Below, in pieces: positions 1 through 10,192 of a stretch of 64,000 nucleotides of DNA; position 1 is the stretch's first letter; the number at the start of each line of letters is the position of its first letter. The notes under the pieces were generated by a model that made no database searches, was not told where the DNA came from, and saw nothing but the letters and a program-made list of their open reading frames with translations. A program made the position numbers and the translations under genes. This DNA is from Phorcus lineatus (Eukaryota > Mollusca > Gastropoda > Trochida > Trochidae): contig OV121086.1 of assembly GCA_921293015.1 (NCBI GenBank), positions 42,053,402 through 42,117,401 on the forward strand, in the 5' to 3' direction.

Positions 1-1726
1 GAACACATTGTGATGTACATTTGATGAAAGTTTGGTTTGGAAATATGCATTTTTAAGAAAGTTATCGTGCTCGGTATAACATAATGCATATTTTCGACTT
101 AGTCTTTTTCCGCGATTTTGGTCAAAATCGGCTATTTGTAAGTGGTTAAGCTCGAATCTGGAGCCCAAACGAAAAATCCGACTGAAAATTTGTTTTGCTC
201 AATCGATAGAACACATTGTGATGTACATTTGATGAAAGTTTGGTTTGGAAATATGCATTTTTAAGAAAGTTATCGTGCTCGGTATAACATAATGCATATT
301 TTCGACTTAGTCTTTTTCCGCGATTTTGGTCAAAATCGGCTATTTGTAAGTGGTTAAGCTCGACTCTGGAGCCCAAACGAAAAATCCGACTGAAAATGTG
401 TTTTGCTCATTCAATAGAACACATTATGATGTACATTTAAAGAAAGTTTGGTTTGGAAATATGCAATTTTAAGAAAGTTATCGTGCTCGGTACAACATAA
501 TGCATATTTTCGACTTAGTCTTTTTCCGCGATTTTGGTCAAAATCGGCTATTTGTAAGTGGTTAAGCTCGAATCTGGAGCCCAAACGAAAAATCCGACTG
601 AAAATTTGTTTTGCTCCATCGATATAACACATTGTGATGTACATTTGATGAAAGTGTGGTTTGGAAATATGCATTTTTAAGAAAGTAATCGTGCTCGGTA
701 CAACATAATGCATATTTTCGACTTAGTCTTTTTCCGCGATTTTGGTCAAAATCGGCTATTTGTAAGTGGTTAAGCTCGAATCTGGAGCCCAAACGAAAAA
801 TCCGACTGAAAATTTGTTTTGCTCAATCGATAGAACACATTGTGATGTACATTTGATGAAAGTTTGGTTTGGAAATATGCAATTTTAAGAAAGTTATCCT
901 GCTCGGTACAACAATATGCATATTTTCGACTTATTTTTTTTCCGCGATTTTGGTCAAAATCGGTTATTTGTAAGTGGTTAAGCTCGAATCTGGAGCCCAA
1001 ACGAAAAATCCGACTGAAAATTTGTTTTGCTCAATCGATAGAACACATTGTGATGTACATTTGATGAAAGTTTGGTTTGGAAATATGCATTTTTAAGAAA
1101 GTTATCGTGCTCGGTACAACATAATGCATATTTTCGACTTAGTCTTTTTCCGCGATTTTGGTCAAAATCGGCTATTTGTAAGTGGTTAAGCTCGAATCTG
1201 GAGCCCAAACGAAAAATCCGACTGAAAATTTGTTTTGCTCCATCGATATAACACATTGTGATGTACATTTGATGAAAGTGTGGTTTGGAAATATGCATTT
1301 TTAAGAAAGTTATCGTGCTCGGTACAACATAATGCATATTTTCGACTTAGTCTTTTTCCGCGATTTTGGTCAAAATCGGCTATTTGTAAGTGGTTAAGCT
1401 CGACTCTGGAGCCCAAACGAAAAATCCGACTGAAAATGTGTTTTGCTCATTCAATAGAACACATTATGATGTACATTTAAAGAAAGTTTGGTTTGGAAAT
1501 ATGCAATTTTAAGAAAGTTATCGTGCTCGGTACAACATAATGCATATTTTCGACTTAGTCTTTTTCCGCGATTTTGGTCAAAATCGGCTATTTGTAAGTG
1601 GTTAAGCTCGAATCTGGAGCCCAAACGAAAAATCCGACTGAAAATTTGTTTTGCTCCATCGATATAACACATTGTGATGTACATTTGATGAAAGTGTGGT
1701 TTGGAAATATGCATTTTTAAGAAAGT
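1..1726 (+). repeat. Left copy of an 18-monomer-offset duplication
   Basis: Copies 1-8 and the start of copy 9 match copies 19-26 and the start of 27, at an offset of 3,744 bp (18 monomers). The match includes the odd copy 5, which has CTTATTTTTTTTCC, CGGTTATT, GTTATCC and AATATGC together. That monomer is seen only here and in copy 23. The match ends at monomer position 63 of copy 9, which reads GTTATCC here and GTAATCG in the partner. Such an offset is what unequal crossover between misaligned arrays leaves behind. Confidence 0.85.
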
Positions 1727-1872
1727 TATCCTGCTCGGTACAACATAATGCATATTTTCGACTTAGTCTTTTTCCGCGATTTTGGTCAAAATCGGCTATT
1801 TGTAAGTGGTTAAGCTCGAATCTGGAGCCCAAACGAAAAATCGGACTGAAAATTTGTTTTGCTCAATCGATA

Positions 1873-2080
1873 GAACACATTGTGATATACATTTGATGAA
1901 AGTTTCGTTGAGAAGTATGCATTTTTAAGAAAGTTATCGTGCTCGGTACAACAATATGCATATTTTCGACTTAGTCTTTTTCCGCGATTTTGGTCAAAAT
2001 CGGCTATTTGTAAGTGGTTAAGCTCGAATCTGGAGCCCAAACGAAAAATCCGACTGAAAATTTGTTTTGCTCAATCGATA
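1873..2080 (+). repeat. Divergent monomer class with TTTCGTTGAGAAGTATG (copy 10)
   Basis: This copy differs from consensus by a cluster at positions 16-43: TGATATAC for TGATGTAC and TTTCGTTGAGAAGT for TTTGGTTTGGAAAT. It also carries the TA-to-AT swap at 82-83, which creates the 12-bp palindrome AATATGCATATT at 1,953-1,964. Sister copies lie at 2,913, 3,121, 3,537, 6,865 and 8,529; copy 43 (8,737) is a recombinant carrying only part of the cluster. The class is confined to zone A. It may be an older lineage now being replaced, since it holds several linked differences at once. Confidence 0.85.
1953..1964. repeat. 12-bp perfect palindrome AATATGCATATT (variant form)
   Basis: In most copies this site reads CATAATGCATATT. 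A swap of two adjacent bases (positions 82-83, TA to AT) extends the ATGCAT core to a perfect 12-bp palindrome. The variant occurs in zone A (for example copies 5, 10, 15-18, 23, 34, 42-44), singly in zones C and D (copies 68, 113, 124), and regularly in the zone E cassette. Copy 130 carries a further change, AATAAGCAT, that breaks it. Confidence 0.85.
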
Positions 2081-2816
2081 GAACACATTGTGATGTACAT
2101 TTGATGAAAGTTTGGTTTGGAAATATGCATTTTTAAGAAAGTTATCGTGCTCGGTATAACATAATGCATATTTTCGACTTAGTCTTTTTCCGCGATTTTG
2201 GTCAAAATCGGCTATTTGTAAGTGGTTAAGCTCGAATCTGGAGCCCAAACGAAAAATCCGACTGAAAATGTGTTTTGCTCATTCAATAGAACACATTATG
2301 ATGTACATTTAAAGAAAGTTTGGTTTGGAAATATGCAATTTTAAGAAAGTTATCGTGCTCGGTACAACATAATGCATATTTTCGACTTAGTCTTTTTCCG
2401 CGATTTTGGTCAAAATCGGCTATTTGTAAGTGGTTAAGCTCGAATCTGGAGCCCAAACGAAAAATCCGACTGAAAATTTGTTTTGCTCCATCGATATAAC
2501 ACATTGTGATGTACATTTGATGAAAGTGTGGTTTGGAAATATGCATTTTTAAGAAAGTAATCGTGCTCGGTACAACATAATGCATATTTTCGACTTAGTC
2601 TTTTTCCGCGATTTTGGTCAAAATCGGCTATTTGTAAGTGGTTAAGCTCGAATCTGGAGCCCAAACGAAAAATCCGACTGAAAATTTGTTTTGCTCAATC
2701 GATAGAACACATTGTGATGTACATTTGATGAAAGTTTGGTTTGGAAATATGCATTTTTAAGAAAGTTATCGTGCTCGGTACAACATAATGCATATTTTCG
2801 ACTTAGTCTTTTTCCG

Positions 2817-2834
2817 CGATTTTGGTCAAAATCG
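2817..2834. repeat. Dyad CGATTTTG-GT-CAAAATCG, present in nearly every copy (shown in copy 14)
   Basis: Two perfect 8-base inverted arms flank a 2-base centre (GT) at monomer positions 113-130. The dyad recurs about 300 times in the window. It is the strongest internal symmetry of the monomer and could be a dimeric protein-binding site or a small hairpin or cruciform. Variants cluster in it. The centre is GATC in copies 16 and 43, making a full palindrome. It is GACC, the flipped centre, in copies 168, 177, 210 and 218. It reads GGAC in copies 65, 70, 80 and 89. One arm is broken by T118G in the zone D/E monomers, and by AA to CC in copies 113 and 124. A role in binding is inference; the symmetry itself is seen directly. 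Confidence 0.9.
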
Positions 2835-2905
2835 GCTATTTGTAAGTGGTTAAGCTCGAATCTGGAGCCCAAACGAAAAATCCGACTGAAAATTTGTTTT
2901 GCTCA

Positions 2906-2911
2906 ATCGAT
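2906..2911. repeat. ATCGAT box at the variable copy junction (shown in copy 14)
   Basis: Monomer positions 200-209, ending in ATCGATA and the first base of the next copy, form the most polymorphic stretch. Forms seen include CTCAATCGATA, CTCCATCGATA, CTCATTCGATA, CTCATTCAATA, CTCAATTGATA, CTAAATCGATA and one CTTAATCGATA, followed by G, T or A. The 6-base palindrome is intact in most copies but lost in the CATTCAATA, CATTCGATA and CAATTGATA forms. These junction forms are the best tags for following HOR units. For example, CATTCAATA nearly always follows a copy with CGACTC at 153-158. A TaqI/ClaI-type digest should therefore give a 208-bp ladder with some doublets. Confidence 0.85.
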
Positions 2912-3232
2912 AGAACACATTGTGATATACATTTGATGAAAGTTTCGTTGAGAAGTATGCATTTTTAAGAAAGTTATCGTGCTCGGTACAACAATATGCA
3001 TATTTTCGACTTAGTCTTTTTCCGCGATTTTGGTCAAAATCGTCTATTTGTAAGTGGTTAAGCTCGAATCTGGAGCCCAAACGAAAAATCCGACTGAAAA
3101 TTTGTTTTGCTCAATCGATAGAACACATTGTGATATACATTTGATGAAAGTTTCGTTGAGAAGTATGCATTTTTAAGAAAGTTATCGTGCTCGGTACAAC
3201 AATATGCATATTTTCGACTTAGTCTTTTTCCG

Positions 3233-3250
3233 CGATTTTGATCAAAATCG
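3233..3250. repeat. Dyad turned into a full 18-bp palindrome (copy 16)
   Basis: The central GT has become AT (G to A at 3,241), giving CGATTTTGATCAAAATCG, which equals its own reverse complement. The same change appears at 8,849-8,866 in copy 43. Both copies also carry GAAAGATCC nearby and sit between two copies of the same types (15/42 before, 17/44 after), so they descend from one event that was then duplicated. Confidence 0.88.
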
Positions 3251-3744
3251 GCTATTTGTAAGTGGTTAAGCTCGAATCTGGAGCCCAAACGAAAGATCCG
3301 ACTGAAAATTTGTTTTGCTCAATCGATAGAACACATTGTGATGTACATTTGATGAAAGTTTGGTTTTGAAATATGCATTTTTAAGAAAGTTATCGTGCTC
3401 GGTACAACAATATGCATATTTTCGACTTAGTCTTTTTCCGCGATTTTGGTCAAAATCGGCTATTTGTAAGTGATTAAGCTCGAATCTGGAGCCCAAACGA
3501 AAAATCCGACTGAAAATTTGTTTTGCTCAATCGATAGAACACATTGTGATATACATTTGATGAAAGTTTCGTTGAGAAGTATGCATTTTTAAGAAAGTTA
3601 TCGTGCTCGGTACAACAATATGCATATTTTCGACTTAGTCTTTTTCCGCGATTTTGGTCAAAATCGGCTATTTGTAAGTGGTTAAGCTCGAATCTGGAGC
3701 CCAAACGAAAAATCCGACTGAAAATTTGTTTTGCTCAATCGATA

Positions 3745-5470
3745 GAACACATTGTGATGTACATTTGATGAAAGTTTGGTTTGGAAATATGCATTTTTAA
3801 GAAAGTTATCGTGCTCGGTATAACATAATGCATATTTTCGACTTAGTCTTTTTCCGCGATTTTGGTCAAAATCGGCTATTTGTAAGTGGTTAAGCTCGAA
3901 TCTGGAGCCCAAACGAAAAATCCGACTGAAAATTTGTTTTGCTCAATCGATAGAACACATTGTGATGTACATTTGATGAAAGTTTGGTTTGGAAATATGC
4001 ATTTTTAAGAAAGTTATCGTGCTCGGTATAACATAATGCATATTTTCGACTTAGTCTTTTTCCGCGATTTTGGTCAAAATCGGCTATTTGTAAGTGGTTA
4101 AGCTCGACTCTGGAGCCCAAACGAAAAATCCGACTGAAAATGTGTTTTGCTCATTCAATAGAACACATTATGATGTACATTTAAAGAAAGTTTGGTTTGG
4201 AAATATGCAATTTTAAGAAAGTTATCGTGCTCGGTACAACATAATGCATATTTTCGACTTAGTCTTTTTCCGCGATTTTGGTCAAAATCGGCTATTTGTA
4301 AGTGGTTAAGCTCGAATCTGGAGCCCAAACGAAAAATCCGACTGAAAATTTGTTTTGCTCCATCGATATAACACATTGTGATGTACATTTGATGAAAGTG
4401 TGGTTTGGAAATATGCATTTTTAAGAAAGTAATCGTGCTCGGTACAACATAATGCATATTTTCGACTTAGTCTTTTTCCGCGATTTTGGTCAAAATCGGC
4501 TATTTGTAAGTGGTTAAGCTCGAATCTGGAGCCCAAACGAAAAATCCGACTGAAAATTTGTTTTGCTCAATCGATAGAACACATTGTGATGTACATTTGA
4601 TGAAAGTTTGGTTTGGAAATATGCAATTTTAAGAAAGTTATCCTGCTCGGTACAACAATATGCATATTTTCGACTTATTTTTTTTCCGCGATTTTGGTCA
4701 AAATCGGTTATTTGTAAGTGGTTAAGCTCGAATCTGGAGCCCAAACGAAAAATCCGACTGAAAATTTGTTTTGCTCAATCGATAGAACACATTGTGATGT
4801 ACATTTGATGAAAGTTTGGTTTGGAAATATGCATTTTTAAGAAAGTTATCGTGCTCGGTACAACATAATGCATATTTTCGACTTAGTCTTTTTCTGCGAT
4901 TTTGGTCAAAATCGGCTATTTGTAAGTGGTTAAGCTCGAATCTGGAGCCCAAACGAAAAATCCGACTGAAAATTTGTTTTGCTCCATCGATATAACACAT
5001 TGTGATGTACATTTGATGAAAGTGTGGTTTGGAAATATGCATTTTTAAGAAAGTTATCGTGCTCGGTACAACATAATGCATATTTTCGACTTAGTCTTTT
5101 TCCGCGATTTTGGTCAAAATCGGCTATTTGTAAGTGGTTAAGCTCGACTCTGGAGCCCAAACGAAAAATCCGACTGAAAATGTGTTTTGCTCATTCAATA
5201 GAACACATTATGATGTACATTTAAAGAAAGTTTGGTTTGGAAATATGCAATTTTAAGAAAGTTATCGTGCTCGGTACAACATAATGCATATTTTCGACTT
5301 AGTCTTTTTCCGCGATTTTGGTCAAAATCGGCTATTTGTAAGTGGTTAAGCTCGAATCTGGAGCCCAAACGAAAAATCCGACTGAAAATTTGTTTTGCTC
5401 CATCGATATAACACATTGTGATGTACATTTGATGAAAGTGTGGTTTGGAAATATGCATTTTTAAGAAAGT
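3745..5470 (+). repeat. Right copy of the 18-monomer-offset duplication
   Basis: Partner of bases 1-1,726. The one difference I noticed inside the paired stretch is C to T at 4,895 (TTTCTGCG against TTTCCGCG in copy 6). The rare copy 5 type recurs here as copy 23 (4,577-4,784). The very low divergence indicates a recent event compared with the spread between monomer classes. Confidence 0.84.
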
Positions 5471-8400
5471 AATCGTGCTCGGTACAACATAATGCATATT
5501 TTCGACTTAGTCTTTTTCCGCGATTTTGGTCAAAATCGGCTATTTGTAAGTGGTTAAGCTCGACTCTGGAGCCCAAACGAAAAATCCGACTGAAAATTTG
5601 TTTTGCTCATTCGATAGAACACATTGTGATGTACATTTGATGAAAGTTTGGTTTGGAAATATGCATTTTTAAGAAAGTTATCGTGCTCGGTATAACATAA
5701 TGCATATTTTCGACTTAGTCTTTTTCCGCGATTTTGGTCAAAATCGGCTATTTGTAAGTGGTTAAGCTCGAATCTGGAGCCCAAACGAAAAATCCGACTG
5801 AAAATTTGTTTTGCTCAATCGATAGAACACATTGTGATGTACATTTGATGAAAGTTTGGTTTGGAAATATGCATTTTTAAGAAAGTTATCGTGCTCGGTA
5901 TAACATAATGCATATTTTCGACTTAGTCTTTTTCCGCGATTTTGGTCAAAATCGGCTATTTGTAAGTGGTTAAGCTCGACTCTGGAGCCCAAACGAAAAA
6001 TCCGACTGAAAATGTGTTTTGCTCATTCAATAGAACACATTATGATGTACATTTAAAGAAAGTTTGGTTTGGAAATATGCAATTTTAAGAAAGTTATCGT
6101 GCTCGGTACAACATAATGCATATTTTCGACTTAGTCTTTTTCCGCGATTTTGGTCAAAATCGGCTATTTGTAAGTGGTTAAGCTCGAATCTGGAGCCCAA
6201 ACGAAAAATCCGACTGAAAATTTGTTTTGCTCCATCGATATAACACATTGTGATGTACATTTGATGAAAGTGTGGTTTGGAAATATGCATTTTTAAGAAA
6301 GTAATCGTGCTCGGTACAACATAATGCATATTTTCGACTTAGTCTTTTTCCGCGATTTTGGTCAAAATCGGCTATTTGTAAGTGGTTAAGCTCGAATCTG
6401 GAGCCCAAACGAAAAATCCGACTGAAAATTTGTTTTGCTCAATCGATAGAACACATTGTGATGTACATTTGATGAAAGTTTGGTTTGGAAATATGCATTT
6501 TTAAGAAAGTTATCGTGCTCGGTACAACATAATGCATATTTTCGACTTAGTCTTTTTCCGCGATTTTGGTCAAAATCGGCTATTTGTAAGTGGTTAAGCT
6601 CGAATCTGGAGCCCAAACGAAAAATCCGACTGAAAATTTGTTTTGCTCCATCGATATAACACATTGTGATGTACATTTGATGAAAGTGTGGTTTGGAAAT
6701 ATGCATTTTTAAGAAAGTTATCCTGCTCGGTACAACATAATGCATATTTTCGACTTAGTCTTTTTCCGCGATTTTGGTCAAAATCGGCTATTTGTAAGTG
6801 GTTAAGCTCGAATCTGGAGCCCAAACGAAAAATCGGACTGAAAATTTGTTTTGCTCAATCGATAGAACACATTGTGATATACATTTGATGAAAGTTTCGT
6901 TGAGAAGTATGCATTTTTAAGAAAGTTATCGTGCTCGGTACAACAATATGCATATTTTCGACTTAGTCTTTTTCCGCGATTTTGGTCAAAATCGGCTATT
7001 TGTAAGTGGTTAAGCTCGAATCTGGAGCCCAAACGAAAAATCCGACTGAAAATTTGTTTTGCTCAATCGATAGAACACATTGTGATGTACATTTGATGAA
7101 AGTTTGGTTTGGAAATATGCATTTTTAAGAAAGTTATCGTGCTCGGTATAACATAATGCATATTTTCGACTTAGTCTTTTTCCGCGATTTTGGTCAAAAT
7201 CGGCTATTTGTAAGTGGTTAAGCTCGAATCTGGAGCCCAAACGAAAAATCCGACTGAAAATTTGTTTTGCTCAATCGATAGAACACATTGTGATGTACAT
7301 TTGATGAAAGTTTGGTTTGGAAATATGCATTTTTAAGAAAGTTATCGTGCTCGGTATAACATAATGCATATTTTCGACTTAGTCTTTTTCCGCGATTTTG
7401 GTCAAAATCGGCTATTTGTAAGTGGTTAAGCTCGACTCTGGAGCCCAAACGAAAAATCCGACTGAAAATGTGTTTTGCTCATTCAATAGAACACATTATG
7501 ATGTACATTTAAAGAAAGTTTGGTTTGGAAATATGCAATTTTAAGAAAGTTATCGTGCTCGGTACAACATAATGCATATTTTCGACTTAGTCTTTTTCCG
7601 CGATTTTGGTCAAAATCGGCTATTTGTAAGTGGTTAAGCTCGAATCTGGAGCCCAAACGAAAAATCCGACTGAAAATTTGTTTTGCTCCATCGATATAAC
7701 ACATTGTGATGTACATTTGATGAAAGTGTGGTTTGGAAATATGCATTTTTAAGAAAGTAATCGTGCTCGGTACAACATAATGCATATTTTCGACTTAGTC
7801 TTTTTCCGCGATTTTGGTCAAAATCGGCTATTTGTAAGTGGTTAAGCTCGAATCTGGAGCCCAAACGAAAAATCCGACTGAAAATTTGTTTTGCTCAATC
7901 GATAGAACACATTGTGATGTACATTTGATGAAAGTTTGGTTTGGAAATATGCATTTTTAAGAAAGTTATCGTGCTCGGTATAACATAATGCATATTTTCG
8001 ACTTAGTCTTTTTCCGCGATTTTGGTCAAAATCGGCTATTTGTAAGTGGTTAAGCTCGACTCTGGAGCCCAAACGAAAAATCCGACTGAAAATGTGTTTT
8101 GCTCATTCAATAGAACACATTATGATGTACATTTAAAGAAAGTTTGGTTTGGAAATATGCAATTTTAAGAAAGTTATCGTGCTCGGTACAACATAATGCA
8201 TATTTTCGACTTAGTCTTTTTCCGCGATTTTGGTCAAAATCGGCTATTTGTAAGTGGTTAAGCTCGAATCTGGAGCCCAAACGAAAAATCCGACTGAAAA
8301 TTTGTTTTGCTCATTCGATAGAACACATTGTGATGTACATTTGATGAAAGTTTGGTTTGGAAATATGCATTTTTAAGAAAGTTATCGTGCTCGGAATAAC

Positions 8401-8848
8401 ATAATGCATATTTTTGACTTAGTCTTTTTCCGCGATTTTGGTCAAAATCGGCTATTTGTAAGTGGTTAAGCTCGAATCTGGAGCCCAAACGAAAAATCGG
8501 ACTGAAAATGTGTTTTGCTCAATCGATAGAACACATTGTGATATACATTTGATGAAAGTTTCGTTGAGAAGTATGCATTTTTAAGAAAGTTATCGTGCTC
8601 GGTACAACAATATGCATATTTTCGACTTAGTCTTTTTCCGCGATTTTGGTCAAAATCGTCTATTTGTAAGTGGTTAAGCTCGAATCTGGAGCCCAAACGA
8701 AAGATCGGACTGAAAATTTGTTTTGCTTAATCGATAGAACACATTGTGATGTACATTTGATGAAAGTTTCGTTGAGAAATATGCATTTTTAAGAAAGTTA
8801 TCGTGCTCGGTACAACAATATGCATATTTTCGACTTAGTCTTTTTCCG

Positions 8849-8866
8849 CGATTTTGATCAAAATCG
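8849..8866. repeat. Second full 18-bp palindrome (copy 43)
   Basis: Same GATC centre as at 3,233-3,250, here with the variant base at 8,857. The flanking copies 42 and 44 match copies 15 and 17 (CGTCTATT and AAGTGATTAAG markers), which supports common descent by a block duplication at an offset of 27 monomers. Confidence 0.87.
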
Positions 8867-10192
8867 GCTATTTGTAAGTGGTTAAGCTCGAATCTGGAGC
8901 CCAAACGAAAGATCCGACTGAAAATTTGTTTTGCTCAATCGATAGAACACATTGTGATGTACATTTGATGAAAGTTTGGTTTTGAAATATGCATTTTTAA
9001 GAAAGTTATCGTGCTCGGTACAACAATATGCATATTTTCGACTTAGTCTTTTTCCGCGATTTTGGTCAAAATCGGCTATTTGTAAGTGATTAAGCTCGAA
9101 TCTGGAGCCCAAACGAAAAATCCGACTGAAAATTTGTTTTGCTCAATCGATAGAACACATTGTGATGTACATTTGATGAAAGTTTGGTTTGGAAATATGC
9201 ATTTTTAAGAAAGTTATCGTGCTCGGTATAACATAATGCATATTTTCGACTTAGTCTTTTTCCGCGATTTTGGTCAAAATCGGCTATTTGTAAGTGGTTA
9301 AGCTCGACTCTGGAGCCCAAACGAAAAATCCGACTTAAAATGTGTTTTGCTCATTCAATAGAACACATTATGATGTACATTTAAAGAAAGTTTGGTTTGG
9401 AAATATGCAATTTTAAGAAAGTTATCGTGCTCGGTACAACATAATGCATTTTTTCGACTTAGTCTTTTTCCGCGATTTTGGTCAAAATCGGCTATTTGTA
9501 AGTGGTTAAGCTCGAATCTGGAGCCCAAACGAAAAATCCTACTGAAAATTTGTTTTGCTCCATCGATATAACACATTGTGATGTACATTTGATGAAAGTG
9601 TGGTTTGGAAATATGCATTTTTAAGAAAGTAATCGTGCTCGGTACAACATAATGCATATTTTCGACTTAGTCTTTTTCCGCGATTTTGGTCAAAATCGGC
9701 TATTTGTAAGTGGTTAAGCTCGAATCTGGAGCCCAAACGAAAAATCCGACTGAAAATTTGTTTTGCTCCATCGATATAACACATTGTGATGTACATTTGA
9801 TGAAAGTGTGGTTTGGAAATATGCATTTTTAAGAAAGTTATCCTGCTCGGTACAACATAATGCATATTTTCGACTTAGTCTTTTTCCGCGATTTTGGTCA
9901 AAATCGGCTATTTGTAAGTGGTTAAGCTCGAATCTGGAGCCCAAACGAAAAATCGGACTGAAAATTTGTTTTGCTCATTCGATAGAACACATTGTGATGT
10001 ACATTTGATGAAAGTTTGGTTTGGAAATATGCATTTTTAAGAAAGTTATCGTGCTCGGAATAACATAATGCATATTTTCGACTTAGTCTTTTTCCGCGAT
10101 TTTGGTCAAAATCGGCTATTTGTAAGTGGTTAAGCTCGACTCTGGAGCCCAAACGAAAAATCCGACTGAAAATTTGTTTTGCTCCATCGATA

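Larger units (their letters stand above)
2705..2912 (+). repeat. Reference monomer (copy 14), matching the consensus
   Basis: This copy matches the most common base at every position and serves as the type monomer. Its composition is 32 C and 42 G in 208 bp (35.6% G+C). It starts with GAACACATTG and ends with CTCAATCGATA. Main landmarks, in monomer positions: ATGCAT at 45-50 and again at 84-89; T/A tracts at 50-54, 91-94, 105-109, 116-119, 124-127, 172-176 and 185-188; the dyad CGATTTTGGTCAAAATCG at 113-130; and ATCGAT at 202-207. Frequent variant positions are 1 (G/T/A), 10, 23, 25, 32 (T/G), 48, 50 (T/A), 63 (T/A), 67, 71 (T/C), 75, 77 (C/T), 82-83 (TA/AT), 90, 118 (T/G), 134 (A/C), 138, 156 (A/C), 179 (C/G), 190 (T/G), 200-202 and 204-205. 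The length of 208 is not a multiple of 3, so no reading frame carries from copy to copy in phase. Confidence 0.97.
1..10192 (+). repeat. Zone A: mosaic of early-type monomers
   Basis: Copies 1-49. This zone is marked by three monomer classes. The first reads ACATTATG with AAAGAAAG at positions 23-30, always following a CATTCAATA junction (copies 3, 8, 12, 21, 26, 30, 37, 40, 46). The second reads GGTATAAC at 73-80. The third is a divergent class reading TTTCGTTGAGAAGTATG (copies 10, 15, 16, 18, 34, 42). The classes recur in partly repeated order: copies 1-8 match copies 19-26, and copies 33-38 repeat parts of 9-13 and 1-4. No single clean HOR period covers the zone, which suggests overlapping unequal exchanges. 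The right boundary is where the 5-mer of zone B becomes regular and is approximate. Confidence 0.8.

Noticed and set aside
1-208. A shorter internal repeat within the 208-bp monomer
   Set aside because: I saw weak inverted similarity between positions about 91-112 and 168-189 (GGAAAAAGACT-like against GAAAAATCCGACT-like) and two ATGCAT words 39 bp apart, but too many mismatches to support a sub-repeat without an alignment test.
2795-2811. CENP-B box-like match (TTCG....A) at TTTTCGACTTAGTC in each monomer
   Set aside because: Only the left half of the NTTCGNNNNANNCGGGN pattern fits; the essential CGGG is absent (CTTT is found). CENP-B itself is not expected as a satellite binder in flies.
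2817-2834. Dyad as a rho-independent terminator or as RNA gene hairpin
   Set aside because: The stem is A/T-rich with a 2-base centre and no following T-run, and there is no gene to terminate. No tRNA, rRNA or other RNA gene features are present.
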